This document shows, piece after piece, positions 1 through 8,188 of a DNA stretch of 64,000 nt. Below the pieces are notes generated by a model that saw only the letters and a program-made list of their open reading frames with translations, had not been told where the DNA came from and ran no database searches. The position numbers and the translations under genes were made by a program. This DNA is from a virus. Within the stretch, counting starts at the first letter, position 1; each line of letters begins with the position of its first letter. The stretch spans positions 1 to 64,000 of IMG/VR virus record IMGVR_UViG_3300005838_000623. The stretch is one strand, 5' to 3'.

Positions 1-1455
1 AACATAGTCTTTACCGTCCTTTAACGTTTTAACTCGCTTGAAGTTACCCATATGACCACCTCGACTCTCAATACCACTACTGTCAACAATAGGTTCACGT
101 CCAAAATTCATCTCAGTAAGTAAATCATCATGATCCCAGTTATAATTCGTTAGTAAATCTGTTACAATCTTCTTATAGTCGTCCGGCAATATGGTTATAT
201 TAAAATGATTTGGCATATGCATTAGGTTCAAGTACCATAGATCAACGTTAATCGAGCGTATCCATTCGAAGATATCGGGTATACTCTTTATGTTCAATAG
301 GCTTATTGTACTGCATATCTCTGTAGTCATGTTAAGAAACTTATTGTCGCATAGGTAATTTATATTATAGTTAACTTCTTCCCACTTAGCACCGTACCGT
401 TGATACTCGAATTTGTCTCCAATATCGTCTATACTGAAGGACATTTTAACCCACTTAAAGTGTGGCCAAATTTCTTCTAATGCGTGTTTAGGCAGCTGTG
501 TACCATTGGTATTATAGTGTAGGTCAATATTTTTAGCATAGCCTTTGTCTATAGCTACCTGCAGGAAGTCAAAATGTTCTTGTATAAGCCATGATTCACC
601 CCCGGTAAACTCTAAATGTACTATATTCGGCAGTAATTCATCTGCTAAGTTGCGCCAAAAAGCATCATTCTCACGTGGCCAATTACCCAATTTTAATCTC
701 TTATACGACATAGTTCGTTTTAAATGTTCTTTTGGCACGTTCTCAAACTCGTATGCTATATCCATCTCATCCTGAGACCATTTAGAACTACTAGCACTAC
801 CGCATATTCGGCACTTCAAATTGCATATAGAGCCTAATTTTAAATCAAGATACTTCATTGAAGAATCAGTTACCTCGTCAATGAATATAGTATTACTAAC
901 GTCGGAATGTTGACAAAAAGTTTCTGCCCAATGTATACGTTTACTCTTTATACCGGCATCTTCTTCATCCCAACATTTTTTACATGAACGTGGCTTTTTA
1001 CCTGCCTTAAAGTCCGATCTCAACTGTTTCATATAGTTGGATTGGAATACTTCAGACAATGTTGAATTATTTAAATGCCATACAGTTGGAATTGTTGCAT
1101 GCATACCATGGTGCCAATAATAATTATTAGGGTGAACTTGAAGTTTCTCTATAGTCAAATCTTCTTGTGTTAATGGCCAGTGTTTTGGGTCGGCAAGCTC
1201 GGCTGGTAATTCATTTGCTGATATTACATTGTCTGGCATTGCCGCAATCTCTTGATCTTCAGGGGATAATTCACTTAGATCCTTAAAGATTGGATTCTCT
1301 GCCATACAGCATTGCTTACATTCTCCTGTTGCACTCGCTTCTAAATGCATGAATGGTAGATAGCATAGTGTAGGTACTGCTTTAAACGCTGGACTCTTTC
1401 TCGTGATAAACTCTATAGAGTCTTTTAAATTATTTTTTGCTGATGATTCGGTCAT
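1..1455 (-). CDS. Radical SAM protein with N-terminal SPASM-like Cys region (3' end outside window)
   Basis: An open frame of 485 codons begins at ATG 1455 and leaves the window at base 1 without a stop, so it is partial only because of the window edge. The radical SAM CxxxCxxC motif reads CNLKCRICG in the middle of the protein and should bind a 4Fe-4S cluster that cleaves S-adenosylmethionine. It is followed downstream by an EFTGGES segment, the usual GGE motif. An N-terminal Cys-rich region (C31, C46, C49, C50, then a later CKKC pair) resembles a SPASM/twitch auxiliary-cluster region placed before the core. GGGGA about 9 nt before ATG supports the start. It is the last visible member of a five-gene paralogous series and has its own sigma70-type promoter at 1587-1615. 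The substrate is unknown; a peptide or sugar target would both fit the neighbourhood. Confidence 0.85.
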   Translation of the reverse strand, partial: MTESSAKNNLKDSIEFITRKSPAFKAVPTLCYLPFMHLEASATGECKQCCMAENPIFKDLSELSPEDQEIAAMPDNVISANELPAELADPKHWPLTQEDLTIEKLQVHPNNYYWHHGMHATIPTVWHLNNSTLSEVFQSNYMKQLRSDFKAGKKPRSCKKCWDEEDAGIKSKRIHWAETFCQHSDVSNTIFIDEVTDSSMKYLDLKLGSICNLKCRICGSASSSKWSQDEMDIAYEFENVPKEHLKRTMSYKRLKLGNWPRENDAFWRNLADELLPNIVHLEFTGGESWLIQEHFDFLQVAIDKGYAKNIDLHYNTNGTQLPKHALEEIWPHFKWVKMSFSIDDIGDKFEYQRYGAKWEEVNYNINYLCDNKFLNMTTEICSTISLLNIKSIPDIFEWIRSINVDLWYLNLMHMPNHFNITILPDDYKKIVTDLLTNYNWDHDDLLTEMNFGREPIVDSSGIESRGGHMGNFKRVKTLKDGKDYV

Positions 1456-1481
1456 ATTAAAGATTTCCCCAGTAAGATCTA

Positions 1482-1553
1482 CTATAGTAAACCACTGTGT
1501 TTATTACTCTGTCGTATACGGTTCGGCATAGTCAACCATTCACTGGAAGCCAT
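1482..1553 (-). CDS. Possible 23-residue leader ORF before the radical SAM gene
   Basis: Inside the roughly 125-nt leader predicted between the sigma70 promoter (1587-1615) and ATG 1455 lies a short frame, ATG 1553 to TAG 1482, preceded closely by AGG. It would encode a 23-residue basic peptide beginning MASSEWLTMP. It could be a leader peptide, a small product or chance. Only its position supports it. Confidence 0.2.
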   Translation of the reverse strand: MASSEWLTMPNRIRQSNKHSGLL

Positions 1554-1586
1554 CCTATAGAGCGGGCTCTGTCGCAACGTTCTTAT

Positions 1587-1615
1587 ATTATAACATTGTA
1601 TAGTCATTATGTCAA
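1587..1615 (-). promoter_or_regulatory. Consensus sigma70 promoter for the leftmost radical SAM gene
   Basis: On the minus strand TTGACA (1615-1610) and TATAAT (1592-1587) are separated by exactly 17 bp, a perfect match to the bacterial sigma70 consensus. The -35 box overlaps the stop region of the upstream radical SAM gene (stop at 1607-1609). Predicted start of transcription is near 1580, giving a leader of about 125 nt. Confidence 0.85.
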
Positions 1616-2851
1616 CCCTTTAAACTCTGGAAAGGTATTACTGAATGATTCGTTACGGATGGAATCCATCTTGGCCGTTAATTTGATAAAGTCTTCTAAC
1701 AATGTAGGTATACTCGGTTGTTGAATAAAGTTTATAGCACTCTTATAACCATTGGTTGCTCTTTGCATTGAGTCGATAGGACTGATATAGTCGATATGTT
1801 TATAATACTTAGCTATAATCGCTTCCTTGTCTATATCTTTAAGATTGTCTATACGGTAGTAGGGTGGATTCATCAGTATGTTAATGTTGAAATCTTGTGC
1901 TTTAATTAAACCCTTATCGATCCACTCACGGTGAAAGTCTGGCATATGATACGAATTCAGTATACTCAACGTGCAACTAATGTAGAAGTCAACGTCTGGG
2001 CATACCCGTAACATCTTCTCACGATTGGACTCTATATCTCCCCATACTGTTTCCTTCCTTATATACTCTCCTCGTATACCCGAACCGTCTAATGAAGCAC
2101 CTATACTAACGGAGTCAAACTCTTTCCACATATCCAGTATACTCAATTGCTTATATTTGAGTTGCGAAAAATTGGTATTGTATATTAACTTAACGTCTGT
2201 TCGACCTTGCTTAATCAACTCCGCAATAATCTCCCAATGTGCGGCCATCATTAGGGGTTCTCCACCAGCGAAATATATCTGTTCTACGTATGGTATATGC
2301 CTTAAACATTCTTCTATATCCAGGTTACACTCAATTACTTTAGTATGATCAGGCTTACTACCGTGTAATGCCTCATAGTCTTGATACCAATTAGAGCTAA
2401 AGAGTGGACCACACGATCGGCAACGGAAGTTACATAGGTTACTAAACCGAACATCCCAGTATACTATCTCGAACGGTGGCTCTATAGAACGCGCCTTACT
2501 AACGTGATGACCGAAATGTTTATTAGCTGATACCCGGCCGCTCATAAAGCCATTCTTATCTTGTTCATAACACTTAGTACACTCTGGTAATGCTATACCG
2601 TTTATCATTTTACGTCTTACGTTTACCATATGGTCACTATGCCAAATCTCCTCTAGGGTATTGTCGTTAAGATTACCTATAGGCATATCCATATCAGACA
2701 TACAGCATAGGTGAACGGTAGAGTCTGGGTATGCGTGAGTATGAATCCACGGTAAGATACAGAACGTAGGGTTCTCCGTTAATACTAATTGTTCGTATCG
2801 TGGAAGGTCTTCTAGGTTAACCTTTACTGGTCGTTTATCGTTATAGTCCAT
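1607..2851 (-). CDS. Radical SAM protein, subfamily A (N-terminal SPASM-like region)
   Basis: This 414-residue protein has the radical SAM motif CNFRCRSC (C140, C144, C147) and the motif FAGGEPLMM. The first 100 residues contain FCILPW (C31), a CC pair (C49/C50), the phrase IGNLNDNTLEEIW and CTKC (C91/C94). This is the pattern of a SPASM auxiliary-cluster domain, normally found after the radical SAM core but here in front of it. It is closely similar over its whole length to the gene at 3753-5066, so the two are tandem paralogues. AAAGGAA lies about 13 nt before ATG. SPASM radical SAM enzymes usually modify peptides or proteins; the target here is unknown. Confidence 0.87.
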   Translation of the reverse strand: MDYNDKRPVKVNLEDLPRYEQLVLTENPTFCILPWIHTHAYPDSTVHLCCMSDMDMPIGNLNDNTLEEIWHSDHMVNVRRKMINGIALPECTKCYEQDKNGFMSGRVSANKHFGHHVSKARSIEPPFEIVYWDVRFSNLCNFRCRSCGPLFSSNWYQDYEALHGSKPDHTKVIECNLDIEECLRHIPYVEQIYFAGGEPLMMAAHWEIIAELIKQGRTDVKLIYNTNFSQLKYKQLSILDMWKEFDSVSIGASLDGSGIRGEYIRKETVWGDIESNREKMLRVCPDVDFYISCTLSILNSYHMPDFHREWIDKGLIKAQDFNINILMNPPYYRIDNLKDIDKEAIIAKYYKHIDYISPIDSMQRATNGYKSAINFIQQPSIPTLLEDFIKLTAKMDSIRNESFSNTFPEFKGLT

Positions 2852-2857
2852 AATTGA

Positions 2858-3094
2858 TTATATTCCTTTCGTTGAATAAAAGTTTATACGTTTAAACAAA
2901 ATAAAAAAGTTTTCAAAAACGTTGGGGCAATGTGACACAGAATAATATTTGGGCATGTTATGGCCCATGCATTTTTTTAGTCGCTCGAAATATTCTGCCC
3001 TATAGGAAAAATTTTTCTCTCGTTCGTGTAACGTAGAATCATCCGTCTCTGCGATCAATTGATATTTGCCAAATTCCTTCCCAACCTCTGCCAT
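2858..3094 (-). CDS. Small protein of unknown function
   Basis: A 78-residue frame rich in charged and aromatic residues, ending six bases before the radical SAM start at 2851. It overlaps the neighbouring 88-residue frame by 56 bases in a different frame, which is more than usual in this genome. Either one of the two has a later start (Met43 is possible here), or the two are one gene split by a frameshift. I recognise no domain or signal peptide. Confidence 0.45.
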   Translation of the reverse strand: MAEVGKEFGKYQLIAETDDSTLHEREKNFSYRAEYFERLKKCMGHNMPKYYSVSHCPNVFENFFILFKRINFYSTKGI

Positions 3095-3305
3095 AACTTA
3101 CTTCATGCCCGGCCGGGTTCCAATCTACAGGATAAAACAGTACCTGTGGAAATGATGGTGCTACTATAAAGGATCCTTCTAACCATTTACCATTTATTCT
3201 AACTAAAAATTTCTCACCCGGGTAATCTACATTCAACGTCATACGCTTTTGACCACTGTTGGATTTCAATAATACATCCAAGTTGATTGGGTACAGTGAT
3301 ATCAT
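3039..3305 (-). CDS. Small protein of unknown function
   Basis: An 88-residue frame with alternating hydrophobic and polar residues typical of a small beta-rich protein (for example KFLVRINGKWLEGSFIVAP). No clear Shine-Dalgarno sequence precedes ATG 3305. It lies in the same direction as the radical SAM genes. If the island makes a modified peptide, this frame and the neighbouring 78-residue frame are the only small non-secreted candidates for a substrate here, but no leader or core peptide features are visible. Function unknown. Confidence 0.5.
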   Translation of the reverse strand: MISLYPINLDVLLKSNSGQKRMTLNVDYPGEKFLVRINGKWLEGSFIVAPSFPQVLFYPVDWNPAGHEVSYGRGWEGIWQISIDRRDG

Positions 3306-3347
3306 GTTTAATTAAAGAATAGCAACATAATAAGTGGCTGAGAATTC

Positions 3348-3674
3348 TCAAAGAAGGGCACCATAAAACAAGGTACGTATAGAATATTGTCTATGATCAT
3401 ACGAGTATTTAGTGTGCTTACTGTTATGTTCATTCATAAATTCACGATACTCGTCAATCTTATTTTCATGCACACATGCAAGTCTAACCATTGCAACTTT
3501 ATTTTCAAATATAGTATTGAAACTTTCCAATACTTGTTGTTGAAATGCTGTATCCACTATTTGTGTTTCACATAAATCATTAGTTTCAAACGTAGTTACT
3601 TCATTAATAGTATACCAGTATTGAGGAAGTCCACTATTAAGGAGTACTACTATCATAGCAATAATATAAGTCAT
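3348..3674 (-). CDS. Small exported protein with two cysteines, unknown function
   Basis: A 108-residue protein whose first 15 or so residues (MTYIIAMIVVLLNSG) form a hydrophobic segment like a signal peptide or membrane anchor. The remainder is polar, with two cysteines (C35 and C67) about 32 residues apart, which could form a disulphide after export. AGGATCGGA just before the start is a plausible ribosome site. The layout (hydrophobic start, WY pair, two spaced Cys) resembles the 116-residue protein at 9277-9627. It sits between two radical SAM genes. Confidence 0.5.
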   Translation of the reverse strand: MTYIIAMIVVLLNSGLPQYWYTINEVTTFETNDLCETQIVDTAFQQQVLESFNTIFENKVAMVRLACVHENKIDEYREFMNEHNSKHTKYSYDHRQYSIRTLFYGALL

Positions 3675-3752
3675 GTTGTTCCGATCCTATATCTGTAGTG
3701 TATAAAATTTTCGCCAGACCAGGTATTCGGCTGGGTGTGACTCGGCGCCGCC

Positions 3753-5066
3753 CTACTCATTGTATAATTGCCCTAGTTCTGGGAATACTTCTAATAAGTT
3801 TTCGTTGCGATGCGTGTCGTATTTGTTTATTTCTTCTTTAAACTTCGGTAGTAAGTCTGTTCTGTCTTCGCTCATCATAAAGTTTATTGCGGCGTCAAAG
3901 CCGTTTGATGCTCGTTGAATATCATCTGTATCCTTAATATTATTTAAATGTTCTGTGTATAGTACTTTTATTTCTTCCTTCATCGTTGTTGGTAGTATAG
4001 TAGTTCTGTAGTAGTCGGGTCCTTGTAATATGTTTACGTGGAAGTCGAACACTTGTATTAATCCTTTATTGACCCAATCATTGTGAAAGTCTGGTAAGTG
4101 ATAAGCGTTTAATACTTGTAGCGTGGCACTTGGGAAGAAGTCTACATCAGGACATACTTGTAGCATTTCGGTTCTGTTGCGTTCTATTGTGTCCCAGTGT
4201 GTTCCTTTCCTGATGTATTCTGCTCGCTTTCCCATTCCGTCTAGAGATGCGCCTATGGAAACGTCTTCGAACTCTTTCCATACATCAAATACTAAGCGAC
4301 CTTTATACTTAACTTCACTAAAATTAGTGTTGTATATTAACTGTGTATCGAACTTCTTTCGTTTAACTAGTTCATCTATTAGTTTCCAATGCTCTTCCAT
4401 CATAAGAGGTTCGCCGCCAGCAAAGTATATCTTGTCCAAGTTATCTATGTATGGTTCTATCATTTCCCAGTTGGTGTGTTTGTTGCCTGTAGTGTATTCT
4501 ATTTTAAACGAAGTACCGCCATACATCTCATTAAGCTCTTTACCCCATACAGAACTAAATTGTGGTCCACACATGCGGCATTTAAAGTTACATTGATTGG
4601 TAAAACGTGTGTCCCAGTATATAATATTAGGCAACGAAGCACCATCATGTAGTGTGCCGTTTATTGTTTCTATAGCGTATGCGAAGTTTCTATTGCTTTC
4701 GTTACGTAATGAGTAGAAGCCATTACGTTCTTTCTCATAACAGTTAACACATTCTTTACACGGGATACCATTGAGCATGTTGTGTCGCATGGTACGATAT
4801 GGCGCATCATTCCATATATCTTCTACTGTGTCGTTACGTAAGTTGCCTACTGGTTCTTCGGAGACAGATATACAACATGGATAAGCTTCTCCAGTAGACG
4901 AACCATGTATGTGTATCCACGGCAGTATACAAAAGTGTTTGCTTTCCGTTAATAAATTATATTGTTTGGGTGTAAAAAATTCTACAGGTAATTGTTGTTT
5001 GTTCTTATCTAACAGTACTGTTTTGGAATCGTAAGGGTTGTCCTTACTTAAAAATCCCTTATCCAT
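3753..5066 (-). CDS. Radical SAM protein, subfamily A (tandem paralogue)
   Basis: This 437-residue protein carries CNFKCRMC (C159, C163, C166) and FAGGEPLMM. Its N-terminal SPASM-like region has C46, the CC pair C64/C65, VGNLRNDTVEDIW and C103/C106/C109. It is the full-length paralogue of 1607-2851; shared blocks include IYNTNFS, VSIGASLDG, AEYIRK or GEYIRK, and CPDVDF. Its start overlaps the end of the next radical SAM gene (5059) by 8 bases and lacks a strong ribosome site, so translation is probably coupled. Expected chemistry is SAM-dependent radical modification with one core and at least one auxiliary Fe-S cluster; substrate unknown. Confidence 0.88.
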   Translation of the reverse strand: MDKGFLSKDNPYDSKTVLLDKNKQQLPVEFFTPKQYNLLTESKHFCILPWIHIHGSSTGEAYPCCISVSEEPVGNLRNDTVEDIWNDAPYRTMRHNMLNGIPCKECVNCYEKERNGFYSLRNESNRNFAYAIETINGTLHDGASLPNIIYWDTRFTNQCNFKCRMCGPQFSSVWGKELNEMYGGTSFKIEYTTGNKHTNWEMIEPYIDNLDKIYFAGGEPLMMEEHWKLIDELVKRKKFDTQLIYNTNFSEVKYKGRLVFDVWKEFEDVSIGASLDGMGKRAEYIRKGTHWDTIERNRTEMLQVCPDVDFFPSATLQVLNAYHLPDFHNDWVNKGLIQVFDFHVNILQGPDYYRTTILPTTMKEEIKVLYTEHLNNIKDTDDIQRASNGFDAAINFMMSEDRTDLLPKFKEEINKYDTHRNENLLEVFPELGQLYNE

Positions 5067-6429
5067 TAGATAGTGTTCCGTACCATCGTTCTAAGTTAGG
5101 AAACGTCTGTATGAGGTTTTTGCCTCTACGTTCATCATATTGTCTATAAAAGTGATAGAAGTCATTCTCTAAAGCAGGTTGTTCAAACGTATCGCTGTGT
5201 GGTTTGTCTACTACATCTAAGTAGTCTATTAAACGGTTTATATGATTCTTTTCCATCTCATGCAAAAGCGGGTTATCAAAATTAAGTATTCGCCACAAAC
5301 TTAGGGTATAACGATAACTCGAGCGCAAGTATTTTGGTAGCACTAACGGTGATTGGAATGATGGAAAGCGTAATATGTTTAGAGTAAACGTTGGAAAATC
5401 CTCTCCGTACTCGCTCTTTAACAGCAGTACAAAGTCCAGGAACTTAGGTAACGAGTCTAAACATAAACTGTTTACAGTACACATCATATGAAAGCCTTCT
5501 AAGTTGCCTTCTTTGCACACACGATGGACGTTATTAACCCAAGTATCCCACTCTAACCCGTCTCTAATATACTCTGCTTGTGCGCCAAATGCTTCACAAG
5601 ATGTGTATAGATGTAAGTGGGGTACGTGTTGTGCGTTTTCTATAAAGCGATCTATTAGATCGTCTTTAGCACCTAAGTTAGAGTTAATAGCGAGCCGCAT
5701 ATCGGACTTCTTATTGGTAGTTCTAAACCAATCAAACAACTTCCATATCTCACCAGCCATCATAGGTTCACCACCAGTAATGCGTAGTTCGTCTAGTGTG
5801 TCGTGTAACTCTAACTCCCACCATTTCCAAAAGGCTTCTACGTATGGGTTAACTTCGTCGTGCTTGTATAACTGTGCTTCGTTGTGTTCGTGTGTAAAAT
5901 GGTTGCGTCCGTCTGACTTTAACTGTGTATACGCACCGTTGTTCTTTACATCTTTAACCCAAGAACTACTAAAGGCGGGATTGCAATAAGAGCAACTAAA
6001 ATTACAAGTCCTATCAAAGGCAATTTCCAATGTACGTAGAGCAAAATTCTCTGTAGGTTCTTCTTGTTTAACATGATATACGTCTTCCTCGTCGTATATA
6101 ACAGACTTATGGACACGATCAGAGATAGCGTCGGGTCCAATGTCTTCTATCTTCCAGCAATACTCACAGCCTGGTGGACGTTCGCCCGCAAGCATTTGTG
6201 TTCTATCCTGCTTCTTTTGCTGTGTGTTGTGTATAGCGGCAGGGTTTGTTGCTAGTTCTTTAATGTCTATCTTATGTGCTGGAGGGTGATGGCAACTAGT
6301 AGTCATACCACTCCCAAGCCATATGGTAGCATTGCGCCATTTAGCCATACAAAAGGATGGACTTACTGTGGTGTTAAGCCATCGCTTAATGTCTAAATCT
6401 GTTTCCCTACCCGGCGTTCTTAGCGTCAT
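5059..6429 (-). CDS. Radical SAM protein, subfamily B (His-containing N-terminal metal-site region)
   Basis: This 456-residue protein has CNFSCSYC (C142, C146, C149) and ITGGEPMM. Its N-terminal region differs from subfamily A: SFCMAKW (C27), then SCHHPPAHK (C46, H47, H48, H52) where subfamily A has CC, then CEYC (C88/C91). The block PPxHK is shared with the gene at 6758-8188, so a site normally all-Cys may have become Cys/His. The start overlaps the SufT-like gene by four bases (ATGA), placing both in one coupled operon. The C-terminal segment FYHFYRQYDERRGKN has a counterpart in the 6758 paralogue. Substrate unknown. Confidence 0.87.
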   Translation of the reverse strand: MTLRTPGRETDLDIKRWLNTTVSPSFCMAKWRNATIWLGSGMTTSCHHPPAHKIDIKELATNPAAIHNTQQKKQDRTQMLAGERPPGCEYCWKIEDIGPDAISDRVHKSVIYDEEDVYHVKQEEPTENFALRTLEIAFDRTCNFSCSYCNPAFSSSWVKDVKNNGAYTQLKSDGRNHFTHEHNEAQLYKHDEVNPYVEAFWKWWELELHDTLDELRITGGEPMMAGEIWKLFDWFRTTNKKSDMRLAINSNLGAKDDLIDRFIENAQHVPHLHLYTSCEAFGAQAEYIRDGLEWDTWVNNVHRVCKEGNLEGFHMMCTVNSLCLDSLPKFLDFVLLLKSEYGEDFPTFTLNILRFPSFQSPLVLPKYLRSSYRYTLSLWRILNFDNPLLHEMEKNHINRLIDYLDVVDKPHSDTFEQPALENDFYHFYRQYDERRGKNLIQTFPNLERWYGTLSNG

Positions 6430-6761
6430 AACATTCCCATTTCTAGTTTAGCATGTTCTGGTATCATCTCTGGCCCCCAAGTTGGGTCAAACGTCATATC
6501 TACTTTAATGTCATTGAGACCACCAACGTCACATGCCTCATTTACTTGTTGATATAACATGTCGCCAACAGGGCAAAACGGTGATGTTAACGTCATTGTT
6601 ACTGTTAAGTTTAAATCCTCAGTAATATCTATGTCATATATTAAACCTAAGTCGTATATATTGATATGTATTTCAGGATCATATATCTGTCGTAAGTTGT
6701 TTACTATTTGATCTACTATAGGATCAATGCCTTCTTCATATGTTGTTGCGTGTGTGTTCAT
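6426..6761 (-). CDS. SufT / MIP18 (DUF59) family Fe-S assembly protein
   Basis: A 111-residue protein with the DUF59 hallmarks in order: YDPEIHINIYDLGLIY near residues 27-42, SPFCPVGDML with the conserved Cys63, and a C-terminal DPTWGPEMIPEHAKLEMGM typical of SufT/PaaD-like proteins. The family helps deliver Fe-S clusters to client proteins. It overlaps the upstream and downstream radical SAM genes by four bases on each side, so it is made with them. The simplest reading is a dedicated assembly factor for these cluster-rich enzymes. Recognition is strong; the client assignment is inference from the operon. Confidence 0.88.
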   Translation of the reverse strand: MNTHATTYEEGIDPIVDQIVNNLRQIYDPEIHINIYDLGLIYDIDITEDLNLTVTMTLTSPFCPVGDMLYQQVNEACDVGGLNDIKVDMTFDPTWGPEMIPEHAKLEMGML

Positions 6762-8188
6762 AATTGTGCTAACCTCTTACATTCTTCCCACCAGTCTATC
6801 ATCTCTGGGAATGTTTCTATAAAGTTAGTGCCACGACGGGTGTCGTGCTCGTTAAAAAAGCGATAAAAGTCTGCTTTACAATTGTTTACATATACTGGAT
6901 CTAACTTACTACCTTCCTGCCACCATGCTAAGTCTCTATGCATACGTTGAATTTCATAATCTTTAAAGCCTTTAAAGCGAGATTTCTCGTCTTCCATGTT
7001 ATCTAACATCCAACATGTGTTCTCTTCGTGTATATCTTGGTATGGTTCAGGCAATAACTGTATGCTTTGCCAAGCAGGCTGTCGTAATAGCGGTGTATCA
7101 AACCATATACGTTGATAAGTTTCACTATATGCTTGTCGCAAACCGTGTATATAGCCTAATAACTTATCCATTCCTGTAATACTTAAATTGTTATATGTTA
7201 TAATAAACGTTAAAGAGTTTCTATACGGAACTTCCGTTAAGTATGTGTTGATATTATCGCACATCTTATTAAAGTCTAACCCATTACGTATATACTCGGC
7301 TTGTTCCAGCCAACTGTCTACACTAACGTATTGCATAAAGTGTTCTACTTTCTCTTCCAAGCATATGCGTTTAACTTTTTCTAAGTATTTGTCAAACAAT
7401 TTGTTGTCTACTGGACTAAAGTTACTTGTAACGTTTAAATGTAAGTCGCTTTTGGGATTGTCTATAATGTAATCAAATACTTTATGTGTATTTTTATCCA
7501 TCATAGGCTCACCACCAGTCATACGGAAATGCTTTAAGTCTTTATATAAGTCAGGCCACCACTCCCAAAACGCTTCTACATAAGGATTATACTTGCTGTG
7601 TGGTATGCAAGGGTTAATCTCAAAGTGTTCAGGTGCGTTATGTGGTTTAGATGTAGGCCAGGCACCGTGTTGTTTCATTTCTTTATCCCACGCAGTACTA
7701 AATTGCGGACTGCAATAACTACATTTTAAGTTACAGTTGTGGTTAAAGTTTACTTCTACATAACGCGGGTTCTTATCAGCATCCCAAGGAGCATTAACTA
7801 CTTCGTCAAAGTCCATTGCGGCCCACGGCTCACCACTTCTGTAATGCCTATCACTCATATGCCCAGTATCTTCTATGTTCCAACAGTACTGACACTCGCT
7901 AGGACGTACACCTTCTAGCATAAGTTTACGCATTTCTTTCTTATGTTGGGTGTTGTGTAGAGCAGACGGTGTGCCTAACTCCATTTTATGTAGTGGTGGG
8001 TGGTAACAACTGTTGTTTAATCCAGTTGGTAAATGTAAACTAACTTGGTTCCACTTTGCAAGACAAAAGGATGGTGATACAGAGTCTAACTGTACTTTAA
8101 TATCCTCGGCACTTCTATAGAAATCTGACTTAAACTTACCATCCTTAACTTCTATTTTGTCGCCCTTATTGTCTTTAAAAAGTTCCAT
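6758..8188 (-). CDS. Radical SAM protein, subfamily B
   Basis: This 476-residue protein has CNLKCSYC (C152, C156, C159) and MTGGEPMM. Its N-terminal region reads SFCLAKW (C42), SCYHPPLHK (C61, H63, H67) and CQYC (C99/C102), matching the paralogue at 5059-6429. A long C-terminal region rich in Trp and acidic residues ends with FYRFFNEHDTRRGTNF, a motif also present in the paralogue. It begins the coupled series 6758, 6426, 5059, 3753. The upstream small basic gene overlaps it or ends three bases before it, depending on reading frame (see 8152-8358). Confidence 0.87.
   Translation of the reverse strand: MELFKDNKGDKIEVKDGKFKSDFYRSAEDIKVQLDSVSPSFCLAKWNQVSLHLPTGLNNSCYHPPLHKMELGTPSALHNTQHKKEMRKLMLEGVRPSECQYCWNIEDTGHMSDRHYRSGEPWAAMDFDEVVNAPWDADKNPRYVEVNFNHNCNLKCSYCSPQFSTAWDKEMKQHGAWPTSKPHNAPEHFEINPCIPHSKYNPYVEAFWEWWPDLYKDLKHFRMTGGEPMMDKNTHKVFDYIIDNPKSDLHLNVTSNFSPVDNKLFDKYLEKVKRICLEEKVEHFMQYVSVDSWLEQAEYIRNGLDFNKMCDNINTYLTEVPYRNSLTFIITYNNLSITGMDKLLGYIHGLRQAYSETYQRIWFDTPLLRQPAWQSIQLLPEPYQDIHEENTCWMLDNMEDEKSRFKGFKDYEIQRMHRDLAWWQEGSKLDPVYVNNCKADFYRFFNEHDTRRGTNFIETFPEMIDWWEECKRLAQL

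Noticed and set aside
3674-3752. Terminator between a radical SAM gene and the small exported gene
   Set aside because: CCAG/CTGG and GGCGCC inverted repeats are present, but the stems are short and no T run follows.
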